Shown here one piece after another: positions 1-7,281 of a DNA stretch of 64,000 nt (position 1 is the first letter of the stretch; each line of letters begins with the position of its first letter). The position numbers and the translations under genes are program-made. This DNA is from Novosphingobium olei (GTDB taxonomy: Bacteria; Pseudomonadota; Alphaproteobacteria; Sphingomonadales; Sphingomonadaceae). The notes beneath the pieces are model-generated. The model had not been told where the DNA came from. It saw only the letters and a list, made by a program, of their open reading frames with translations, and did not search any database. The DNA lies in the NCBI RefSeq assembly GCF_012927405.1, contig NZ_JABBGM010000001.1:688001-752000 (forward strand), written 5' to 3'.

Positions 1-194
1 GCGCCTATGTCATCCTGTCTGGCGATGCCGATGCAGCCGCTCTGGCTGCGCACGTCGGGTCCAGCGGCCTTGCCAAGCAGAAGATCCCCGAACGCTTCGA
101 ATTTGTCGAAGACTTCCCCCGCACGGCCAGCGGGAAAGTGCGCAAGGACATGCTCCGCGCCCAGATCAAGGCCAAGCTTTCGACACCAGCCTGA
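1..194 (+). CDS. Acyl-CoA synthetase / AMP-binding enzyme, C-terminal end (5' truncated)
   Basis: Only the last 63 or so codons lie in the window, in the frame that begins at base 3 and stops with TGA at 192-194. The translation contains the motif PRTASGKVRKDML, the C-terminal signature of the ANL adenylating superfamily; the lysine of SGK is the residue that acts in adenylate formation. The family activates carboxylic acids as CoA thioesters. The following gene is convergent and only 4 bases away. Together with the oxidoreductases downstream it suggests acyl-CoA-based catabolism. The substrate cannot be told from this fragment. Confidence 0.85.
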   Translation, partial: AYVILSGDADAAALAAHVGSSGLAKQKIPERFEFVEDFPRTASGKVRKDMLRAQIKAKLSTPA

Positions 195-198
195 CCGG

Positions 199-1095
199 TC
201 AGCTGGTGGCGCGCAGGCGGGCCAGTTCGGCGATGTGTTCGGGCCCGATGCCGCAACAGCCGCCGATGATGCGCGCGCCTGCCTGCGCCCAGGCGATCGC
301 GAAGGCAGCGTAGCCTTCGGGCGTCAGGTCGGCGCGGATCGGATCGAGCCCGGAATTGGCCTCGGAGTCCGCGTTCATGGGCGGAAAGGCGTTGGCGTAG
401 ACGCCGATCAGCGGTGATGCGGCATCGCCCACGACCGACCGCGCCTGCTCCACCGCCGCCTGCATCACCTCGGGCTGCGAACAATTGAACAGCAACGCGT
501 GTGCACCCACGCGGCTGGCAAGCAGGGCCGCCTCGGCCACGCTTTCGCCAGAGCGCAACGCCGGCGGCGCTGCCGGATCTTCATCCTGCAGCGTGAAGCT
601 CAGCCAAAGCGGCTTGCCGGTTTCCGCAGCCAGATCGGCCACCAGCTCGGCCTCGGCCAGCGCCGAAAGCGTTTCTGCCTGCCAATGATCGACATAAGGG
701 GCGAGCGCGCCGACCAGGACTTTCAGCACCGGGCGCGCGCGATCGAGATCGACGAGGTCCGGGCGGTACGAGCCGCAGACCGGGGGCAGCGATCCCGCCA
801 CGCGGACCGGGCGGCCGGCAGCGTCTGCCGCATCGCGCGCGAGCTTGCCCGAAAGCGCTGCCAGGCGCGCGCCGTCGCTGGCGAAGCGTTCTTCCGAGAT
901 GTGGAAGGGAACGACGGCGTATGAATTGGTGGTGATCACGTTGGCGCCCGCGGCAATGTAGGCCTCGTGCACTCTGGTCACGTATCCGGGCGCCTCGATC
1001 ACGGCGAGCGCCGACCATTCGGGCTGGCGGAAGGGGGCGCCGCTGCGGGCGAGTTCGCGGCCCGTGCCGCCGTCGAGAATGAGCAATCCGGTCAT
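199..1095 (-). CDS. Homocysteine S-methyltransferase family protein
   Basis: A 298-residue protein of usual length for the family. It opens with LILDGGTGREL, the N-terminal signature of the Pfam S-methyl-transferase (MmuM/BHMT-type) barrel. It carries the expected zinc cysteines: one in LLFNCS and a pair in GGCCGIGPEHI near the C-terminus. Members transfer a methyl group from a donor such as S-methylmethionine to homocysteine in the cytoplasm. A GTG six bases upstream (1101) is an alternative start; I prefer the ATG. It is divergent from the SDR gene at 1251. The methyl donor is not predictable, and a role in demethylation inside the catabolic cluster is possible but speculative. Confidence 0.85.
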   Translation of the reverse strand: MTGLLILDGGTGRELARSGAPFRQPEWSALAVIEAPGYVTRVHEAYIAAGANVITTNSYAVVPFHISEERFASDGARLAALSGKLARDAADAAGRPVRVAGSLPPVCGSYRPDLVDLDRARPVLKVLVGALAPYVDHWQAETLSALAEAELVADLAAETGKPLWLSFTLQDEDPAAPPALRSGESVAEAALLASRVGAHALLFNCSQPEVMQAAVEQARSVVGDAASPLIGVYANAFPPMNADSEANSGLDPIRADLTPEGYAAFAIAWAQAGARIIGGCCGIGPEHIAELARLRATS

Positions 1096-1250
1096 GCCCA
1101 CGCGTTATGCGCAGGCCGCGCATGCTCCGCAACATGCGCTCCGAAAGAAGGCGCGTCCTGACAAAAAGGGTAGTGCCCCCTTGCGCTTGCGCGGGGCATC
1201 GTCCGGCCAAGCCTATCAACACGAACCTTACGGGATCGAGGGAGCACTTC

Positions 1251-2012
1251 ATGGATCTGGGCCTCAAGGGCAAGAAAGTCATTCTCACCGGCGGCAGCCG
1301 CGGCATCGGTCGCGCCACCGTCGAACTGTTCGCGGCCGAAGGCGCGGACGTTGCGTTCTGCTCGCGCAATCCCGAGCAGGTCGCCGAAACCGTGGCCGCG
1401 CTCGAAAAGTTCGGCGTGAAGGTCCACGGTTCGGCCTTCGACATGGAAGCCGGGCACGACGCCTATCGCGAATGGCTCAAGCAGGCCGAGGCTGCGATCG
1501 GCGGCTGCGACATCTTCGTGCCGATGATCTCCACCTCGGGCGCTGGCGCCACGGGCGATTGGCACAAGACGCTCGATTTCGACATCATGGGCGCGGTGAT
1601 CGGCGCCGAAGTGCTCGACGAAGCGCTGAGCAAGAGCGGTGAAGGCTCGATCGTCATCACGGCATCGACTGCGGGCCTCGAAACCTTCATCGTGCCGCAG
1701 GGCTACAACGCGCTGAAGGGCGCGCTGATCGTGTTCGCCGGCCAGCTGAGCCAGGCGCTCGGCCCCAAGGGCATCCGCGTCAACACTGTCTCGCCCGGCC
1801 CGATCAAGTTCAAGGGCGGCAACTGGGAAGTGATCGAAACCGCCGTGCCCGATCTGCACAACGCGACGCAGGCGCAGTTCGCGCTCGGTCGCTGGGGTGG
1901 GCCCGAGGAAGTGGCCAAGACGGTCGTGTTCCTGGCCAGCCCGGCCTCGTCCTACACCACCGGCACCAACGTGGTGATCGACGGTGGCTTCACCAAGCGC
2001 GTCCAGTTCTGA
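1251..2012 (+). CDS. SDR family NAD(P)-dependent oxidoreductase
   Basis: A 253-residue classical short-chain dehydrogenase. The cofactor motif TGGSRGIG lies near residue 14, the catalytic serine in ITASTAG, and the Tyr-Lys pair in YNALK; the C-terminus GTNVVIDGG is typical of FabG-like SDRs. The ATG at 1251 is chosen because GGGAG lies just upstream and the protein begins directly with the beta-alpha-beta fold; the open frame runs further upstream without homology-like content. It is followed after 13 bases by a VOC gene and is probably co-transcribed with it. The likely role is oxidation of a hydroxyl or reduction of a ketone on a cluster substrate; the substrate is unknown. Confidence 0.92.
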   Translation: MDLGLKGKKVILTGGSRGIGRATVELFAAEGADVAFCSRNPEQVAETVAALEKFGVKVHGSAFDMEAGHDAYREWLKQAEAAIGGCDIFVPMISTSGAGATGDWHKTLDFDIMGAVIGAEVLDEALSKSGEGSIVITASTAGLETFIVPQGYNALKGALIVFAGQLSQALGPKGIRVNTVSPGPIKFKGGNWEVIETAVPDLHNATQAQFALGRWGGPEEVAKTVVFLASPASSYTTGTNVVIDGGFTKRVQF

Positions 2013-2025
2013 GGAGCGCGGCGCC

Positions 2026-2553
2026 ATGAGCATCGGGGCACGCGGCATCCAGCACATCGGGGTGTCCGTGCCCGATCTCGACAAGGCGCGGGAATTCTAT
2101 CTCGACCTCCTTGGCGCCGAGGAGGTCGGCCCGCCGCTGGAATGGAGCGCCAATCCGTTCATCGATGCGGTTGTCGGCTTGAAGGACAGCGCCGCGCGGC
2201 AGTTCATGTGTCGCCTGGGCAATGCCTATATCGAGGTGTTCGAATACCTTGCCCCGCGTTCGGCTCCGCAAGACCCGGACCAGGGCGTCAACCGCTACGG
2301 CTACACCCATTTCGCGGTGCAGGTGGAGGATATCCAGAGCTGTTACCAGCGCCTGCTGGACGCCGGGATCCGCGTCCACACGCCGCCGTCGATGGATGGG
2401 ATCACGGTCGATGCGCAGGGCCGCAAGCAGGGATATGCGGCGACCTATTGCCGGGACTTCTTCGGCAATGTGTTCGAGATCATGGAAATCTATTCCGACG
2501 AACAGATCCGCCCGGTCTGGCGCGCGGGCGAGGGCGTTATCGCGGCCAGCTGA
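2026..2553 (+). CDS. VOC (glyoxalase/epimerase-fold) family protein
   Basis: A 175-residue protein beginning GIQHIGVSVPDLDKAREFYLDLLGAEE, the hallmark of the vicinal-oxygen-chelate fold. A second betaalphabetabetabeta half contains YGYTHFAVQVEDI and FFGNVFEIMEIYS, whose histidine and glutamate are of the type that bind the metal. The family includes glyoxalase I, methylmalonyl-CoA epimerase, extradiol dioxygenases and other isomerases. The start is set by GAGGAG at 2011-2016, which overlaps the stop of the preceding SDR gene. An epimerase or ring-cleavage-related role is possible; the sequence does not decide. Confidence 0.85.
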   Translation: MSIGARGIQHIGVSVPDLDKAREFYLDLLGAEEVGPPLEWSANPFIDAVVGLKDSAARQFMCRLGNAYIEVFEYLAPRSAPQDPDQGVNRYGYTHFAVQVEDIQSCYQRLLDAGIRVHTPPSMDGITVDAQGRKQGYAATYCRDFFGNVFEIMEIYSDEQIRPVWRAGEGVIAAS

Positions 2554-2566
2554 ACGCGCGATTCGC

Positions 2567-2590
2567 ATAACCGGCCAGTCGGCCTGTTAT
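2567..2590 (+). terminator. Possible terminator after SDR-VOC pair
   Basis: Inverted repeat ATAAC-c-GGCC / GGCC-t-GTTAT with an AGTC loop and one mismatch, 13 bases after the VOC stop, followed by a short T-containing stretch. It is weak as an intrinsic terminator. Confidence 0.4.
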
Positions 2591-2748
2591 CTTGCTTCGA
2601 CGCTGCGGCTTTCGCCGATTCTGCTACCTGCAGACGGTGCTTCCTAGCCAAAATCAGAGGGGCTTGCGGCCCGCGTTGTTGACCTGAATCAAGCCACGAT
2701 CTGCCGGCGCGTGGGACATTGCCTGCCATCGCAAGATGGAGAGGTACA

Positions 2749-4173
2749 ATGGCTGATCGCGATCCCGGCGCCTTCGGGCGTGCACGCTGTCCCGGCACCA
2801 GCTGGGAAGACATTCTGGCTGCGGATCGGGTCAAGCCGCCTGCCTTCATGGAAGACGACCGTTCGGTCTATCTCGGCTCCGAACCGATCGATGCGGCTCG
2901 GTACTACAGCCCGGAATTCTTCCGCGCCGAATGCGAGAAGTTGTGGCCCAACGTCTGGCAGTTCGCTGCCCGCGAAGAGGACATGCCCGAGCCCGGCGAC
3001 TACGTGACCTACGACAACGCTGGCAGGTCTTTCCTGATCGTGCGGCAGGACGATGGCAGCGTGAAGGCCTTTCACAACGTCTGCCTGCACCGCGGGCGCA
3101 AGCTCAAGACCGACAGTGGCAGCGCCGAACAGTTCCTCTGCCCGTTCCATGGCTTCTCGTGGAACCCCGACGGCAGCTTGCGCAACATTCCCTGCCGCTG
3201 GGATTTCGGCCACCTGACCGATGCCAGGATGAAGCTGCCGGAAGCAAGCGTGGCGCAATGGGGCGGCTACATCTTCGTGCGCGAAAACCCGGAGGGGCCC
3301 GCGATCGAGGAATATCTCGATCCGCTGCCCGAATTCTTCCAGCGCTGGCGGCATGAGGACTGCGTGACGGTGGCCTGGGTGGCGAAGGTGATCCCGGCAA
3401 ACTGGAAGATCACCATGGAAGCCTTCATGGAAAGCTACCACGCCTATGTCACGCATCCGCAGCTCATGCCGTTCACGGGCGATGCGAACGCGGCGTATCA
3501 CGTGCTGGGTCGCCATGTGAACGTGAACTACACGCCCTTCGGCGTGATCAGCCCGCATATCGAGGCGCAGGCCGAAGCCGAGCACTGGCCGCAGCAGCGC
3601 ATCATCGACGAATTCCGCAAGTACAACGGGCGCAGCGCCGACAACTATGACGCGGAAAAGGACAGCTACGCGATCGAGGTTCCTGCCGGCGAAACCGCCC
3701 GAACCGCACTCGGCGCCAAAATGCGCGAGGTTTCGGAAAAGCAGTTCGGCGGCGATTACAGCGGCGTTTCGGAAAGCGAACTGCTCGATGCACTGGTCTA
3801 CAACGTGTTCCCCAACTTCGCGCCGTGGGGGGGCTTCATGCCCAACATCGTCTATCGCTGGCGGCCTTGGCCTGATCAGGACAAGTGCCTGATGGAAGTG
3901 CGCGTGATCGCGCGCGTTCCGCAGGGGCAGCCGAGTCCGGCCGGTGTGCCGATGCATCTTCTTGGCGACGATCAGCTCTGGGCCGATGCGTCCGAACTCG
4001 GCGTGCTGGGCGGCGTGCTCGATCAGGACAGCGAGAACATGGCGCTGTGCCACGAAGGGCTGAAGGTGTCGAAGAACCAGGCCGTCGAACTGGCCGACTA
4101 TCAGGAAGTACGCATCCGCCACATCCACCAGACGCTCGACCACTACCTGAATGCCGGAAAGGCTGCGCAATGA
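2749..4173 (+). CDS. Rieske [2Fe-2S] aromatic-ring-hydroxylating oxygenase, alpha subunit 1
   Basis: A 474-residue protein. The Rieske cluster motif is CLH...CPFH (CXH-X17-CXXH) around residues 110-135. The C-terminal half is the catalytic domain with a candidate mononuclear-iron region MESYHAYVTHPQ. Such subunits use electrons from a ferredoxin to oxygenate aromatic or other substrates. The start at 2749 is preferred over one ten codons upstream because GGAGAGG precedes it. Its stop overlaps the start of a second alpha subunit (ATGA), so the two are translationally coupled. No beta subunit or reductase adjoins. Substrate unknown. Confidence 0.92.
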   Translation: MADRDPGAFGRARCPGTSWEDILAADRVKPPAFMEDDRSVYLGSEPIDAARYYSPEFFRAECEKLWPNVWQFAAREEDMPEPGDYVTYDNAGRSFLIVRQDDGSVKAFHNVCLHRGRKLKTDSGSAEQFLCPFHGFSWNPDGSLRNIPCRWDFGHLTDARMKLPEASVAQWGGYIFVRENPEGPAIEEYLDPLPEFFQRWRHEDCVTVAWVAKVIPANWKITMEAFMESYHAYVTHPQLMPFTGDANAAYHVLGRHVNVNYTPFGVISPHIEAQAEAEHWPQQRIIDEFRKYNGRSADNYDAEKDSYAIEVPAGETARTALGAKMREVSEKQFGGDYSGVSESELLDALVYNVFPNFAPWGGFMPNIVYRWRPWPDQDKCLMEVRVIARVPQGQPSPAGVPMHLLGDDQLWADASELGVLGGVLDQDSENMALCHEGLKVSKNQAVELADYQEVRIRHIHQTLDHYLNAGKAAQ

Positions 4174-5354
4174 CCGAACTCTACGAAAAGTACGGCGATG
4201 CGGCCGAACGGATGCTGCACTTCGTCGAAAGCCGCACCACCGACCAGGCGAGCGGCACGATGCGCGTGCCCGTTGCCGACTACCTTGACGAGGATCGCTG
4301 GAACGCGGAAATCGCGCGCATCTTCAGGCGCCTTCCGCTGATGCTGGCGCTCACGATCGAGCTGCCGCAGGTCAACGACTACAAGGCGATGGAGGTGATG
4401 GGCCTGCCGGTCCTGATCACCCGCGGCAGGGATGGCAAGGCGCGCGCCTTCCTCAACGTGTGCAAGCACCGCGCGATGCATCTGGCGCCGCAGGGCAGGG
4501 GCAACTGCAAGGCCTTTGCCTGCCAGTACCACGGCTGGACCTATGCCAACGACGGCAAGCTGATCGGCATTGCCGAGGCGAGCACGTTCGGCGAGGTCGA
4601 ACGCTCCACGCTCAACATGACCGAACTGCCGTGCGACGAGGCGGCGGGGCTGATCTTCGTGATCCTGACGCCCGGGTTGCCGATCAGCGCCATCGAATGG
4701 ATGGATGGCATGTACGAGGACTTTGCGGCGCTGAAGCTGGAAACCTGGTACTTCCACAAGAGCCGCGTGATGAAGGGCGCCAACTGGAAAGTCGCCTACG
4801 ACGGCTATCTCGAAGGCTACCATTTTCAGGCGGCGCACACCAACACGGTCGCGACGCGCAGCCCATCGAACCGCGCGACCTACGAAGGCTTCGGACCGCA
4901 CATCAGGCTGGGCTTTCCGCAGAATTCGATCACCCGGCTGCGCGATCTCCCGCGCGAGGAATGGGGCCGGCAGGAGAACAACGGCTACGATTTCATCCGC
5001 ATGCTGTTTCCGAACATGAGCTTCTTCCTTGCACCCGAAATGGGGCAGCTGGCGCAGCTTTTCCCCGGGCCGAAGGCGAACCAGAACAGCACGGTGATGA
5101 ACTACATCTTCCCCACCCGGCCCGAGACGCCCGAGGGGCTCGAAGCCTTGGACAAGATGTGCGACTTCTTTTTCGACGTGGTCGAGGAGGAGGACTACTT
5201 CCTCGGCCTCAAGGTGCAGAACGGGCTGGAATCAGGCGCGATGACCCACCAGACGTTCGGCCGCAACGAACCGGGCAACCAGTTCTTCCACAAGTGGGTC
5301 GCTTACTATCTTGACGAGAGCGGGAACACGCCCAGGCCGGTCATGAAGGAGTAG
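4170..5354 (+). CDS. Rieske [2Fe-2S] aromatic-ring-hydroxylating oxygenase, alpha subunit 2
   Basis: A 394-residue protein with Rieske motif CKH...CQYHGW around residues 99-121 and a catalytic domain containing YLEGYHFQAAHTNT, which supplies candidate iron-binding histidines. It is clearly different in sequence from the preceding alpha subunit, so this is not a recent duplication. It starts at the ATG that overlaps the upstream stop by four bases. Tandem, dissimilar alpha subunits without a beta subunit suggest either two separate monooxygenases or a hetero-oligomer. Electrons could come from the ferredoxin at 17144-17497; that link is inferred. Confidence 0.92.
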   Translation: MTELYEKYGDAAERMLHFVESRTTDQASGTMRVPVADYLDEDRWNAEIARIFRRLPLMLALTIELPQVNDYKAMEVMGLPVLITRGRDGKARAFLNVCKHRAMHLAPQGRGNCKAFACQYHGWTYANDGKLIGIAEASTFGEVERSTLNMTELPCDEAAGLIFVILTPGLPISAIEWMDGMYEDFAALKLETWYFHKSRVMKGANWKVAYDGYLEGYHFQAAHTNTVATRSPSNRATYEGFGPHIRLGFPQNSITRLRDLPREEWGRQENNGYDFIRMLFPNMSFFLAPEMGQLAQLFPGPKANQNSTVMNYIFPTRPETPEGLEALDKMCDFFFDVVEEEDYFLGLKVQNGLESGAMTHQTFGRNEPGNQFFHKWVAYYLDESGNTPRPVMKE

Positions 5355-5363
5355 CTGACTGTC

Positions 5364-5393
5364 GCCGATCCTCCCGGCGCGGGGAGGATCGGC
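5364..5393. terminator. Bidirectional terminator hairpin between convergent genes
   Basis: A perfect 12-bp stem GCCGATCCTCCC / GGGAGGATCGGC with a six-base loop fills the 44-base gap between the convergent Rieske and SDR genes. It has no T-tract on either side, but position and stem strength support termination. Confidence 0.7.
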
Positions 5394-5398
5394 ATCGG

Positions 5399-6115
5399 TC
5401 AGTGCCGCGCCATTGCGCCGCCGTCGACCCACAGGCCGTGACCCGTCATGAACCGCGCGTCGTCGCTGCACAGGAACGCGACGACGTCGGCAATGTCCTG
5501 CGGCTGGCCGAGCCGGCGCAGCGAGGCCTTGTTTTCCCAGAACGTCTTGTATTCGGGCATCTGCGTGAAGGCCGGTGCGGTCATCGGCGTGTCGATCGCG
5601 CCCGGCTGCACGCAATTGGCCGTCACGCCGAACGGTCCCAACTCTGCTGCAACCGATTTGGTGAAGCCGAGTACCGCATGCTTGGATGCGGCATAGGCGG
5701 CAAGGCCTTCGTCGCCGAAGCTCGACGTTGTCGATCCGATCGTCACCACGCGGCCATTGCCGCTGGCCTTGAGGTGCGGCACGGCATCGCGCACCAGCCG
5801 GAACACGGCGAACACGTTCACCGCAAAGACGCGCTCGAAATAGGCGTCCTCGTGTCCTTCCAGTGGCGCAAACGCGCTGATCCCGGCGCACGGCACCACC
5901 GTGTCGAGCCCTCCCATCGCTGCGACGGCGCGGGCCACCAGCTCGGCACTCGCGCCTTCAGCGGTAACGTCGCCGACGAGGTCGACGTCGCCCTTCAGGT
6001 CGGTGGTGAACACGTGCGCGCCGTCAGCCCGCAGCCGCGCGGCGACAGCCGCGCCAATGCCCGATCCTGCTCCGGTGACGATGGCCTTGCGGCCTGCGAG
6101 ACGGTCAGAGGCCAT
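5399..6115 (-). CDS. SDR family NAD(P)-dependent oxidoreductase
   Basis: A 238-residue SDR with TGAGSGIGAAV at residue 16, an acidic D-L-K stretch after the second strand (TTDLKGDVDLVGD), catalytic IGSTTSS and YAASK, and the C-terminal GLWVDGG. It is somewhat short but complete. The start overlaps the end of the upstream MDR gene by 11 bases, so the MDR-SDR pair is a minus-strand operon. It presumably interconverts an alcohol and a ketone in the same pathway as the neighbouring enoyl-reductase-like MDR. Confidence 0.92.
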   Translation of the reverse strand: MASDRLAGRKAIVTGAGSGIGAAVAARLRADGAHVFTTDLKGDVDLVGDVTAEGASAELVARAVAAMGGLDTVVPCAGISAFAPLEGHEDAYFERVFAVNVFAVFRLVRDAVPHLKASGNGRVVTIGSTTSSFGDEGLAAYAASKHAVLGFTKSVAAELGPFGVTANCVQPGAIDTPMTAPAFTQMPEYKTFWENKASLRRLGQPQDIADVVAFLCSDDARFMTGHGLWVDGGAMARH

Positions 6116-7127
6116 CGGCGATCTTCAGCACCAGCTTGCCGGTGTTGGCGCCGGTGAACAGTCGCATGAACGCCGCATGCGCGTTCTCGAGCCCTTCCTG
6201 CACATCCTCGTCGATGCGCAGGCGCCCTTGTGCCATCCATTCGGCCATTGCCGCGCCGCCTTCTGCAAACCGGGGCGCATAGTCCATGATCAGGTAGCCA
6301 TAGAGCGTCGCCTGCTGCGCCAGCACCTGCCACAGGTTGCGCACGCCCACCTTCTCGGGCGAATTGTATTCGCTGATCAGCCCGCACAGCACGATGCGCG
6401 CGTGCTTCGCAAGGTTCATCAGTTCGGCGTCCATGACATCGCCGCCGACGTTTTCGAAAACCACATTGGCACCTTCGGGGGCCGCTGCGCGGATCTCCGC
6501 GGCAAGGGCGTCGACCGACTTGCCCTTGTAGTCGATCGCCACGTCGAAGCCATAGTCATCGATCAGGCGACGGCACTTGGCGGCACCGCCGGCAATCCCG
6601 ATCACCCGCGCGCCCAGGATCTTGCCGATCTGGCCCACGGCCGAGCCGACCGCGCCGGCAGCACCCGACACCAGCAGCGTTTCGCCCGGCTGGGGCTTGG
6701 CAACGTCGATGAGGCCGAAATAGGCGGTCAGCCCCACGGCGCCCATGGCGGAGAGGAACTTCGACGGGGAATCCACCAGTGACGGATCGACCTTCATAGT
6801 GAACCCGCCCGCCTGGTTGACCGAATAGTCTTCCAGCCCGTTCAGGCCCATCACCCAGTCGCCGACCTGGAATTCGTCGGTGTTCGAGGATGAAACGATA
6901 CCGACGGTGGTCGCGCGCACCGGGTCGCCAAGCGGGATTGGCGGCATGTAGCTGGGCGCATCATCCATCCAGCCGCGCTGGGCCGGATCGAGCGAAGCAT
7001 AGCAGTTGCGCACCACGAAACCGCCTTCGGGCGCTTGCGGGACCGGTTCCGTAACCAGGCTGAAATCTTCGGGGACAGGCTCGCCGTGGGGGCGGCGAGC
7101 GAGCAGGAATCGGCGATTCGCGGACAT
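6105..7127 (-). CDS. MDR family NADP-dependent oxidoreductase (zinc-independent, paralogue 1)
   Basis: A 340-residue medium-chain reductase of the leukotriene B4 12-hydroxydehydrogenase / CurA-like group. The N-terminus MSANRRFLLARRPHGEPVPEDF is typical of that group, and the nucleotide fold contains LLVSGAAGAVGSAVGQIGK. No structural or catalytic zinc cysteines are present. Members reduce the alpha,beta double bond of enones with NADPH. The start at 7127 is taken because GGGAGAA lies upstream and it matches the family N-terminus. Two more paralogues lie at 9817 and 18837. The substrate is probably an unsaturated ketone intermediate. Confidence 0.9.
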   Translation of the reverse strand: MSANRRFLLARRPHGEPVPEDFSLVTEPVPQAPEGGFVVRNCYASLDPAQRGWMDDAPSYMPPIPLGDPVRATTVGIVSSSNTDEFQVGDWVMGLNGLEDYSVNQAGGFTMKVDPSLVDSPSKFLSAMGAVGLTAYFGLIDVAKPQPGETLLVSGAAGAVGSAVGQIGKILGARVIGIAGGAAKCRRLIDDYGFDVAIDYKGKSVDALAAEIRAAAPEGANVVFENVGGDVMDAELMNLAKHARIVLCGLISEYNSPEKVGVRNLWQVLAQQATLYGYLIMDYAPRFAEGGAAMAEWMAQGRLRIDEDVQEGLENAHAAFMRLFTGANTGKLVLKIADGL

Positions 7128-7281
7128 GACTAGGCATTCTCCCATATGTTGTTTGCAGCATGCCCTGAGGCGCTCCGGACACACCTGTAACAAGTTGCAG
7201 TTGGTTCGGGAGGGGGTCCTGCAGGATTAAGCGCTTCGGAACGGCGCTTCAGACGCCCCGTACCCGCCTTGGGAGGAAAAC

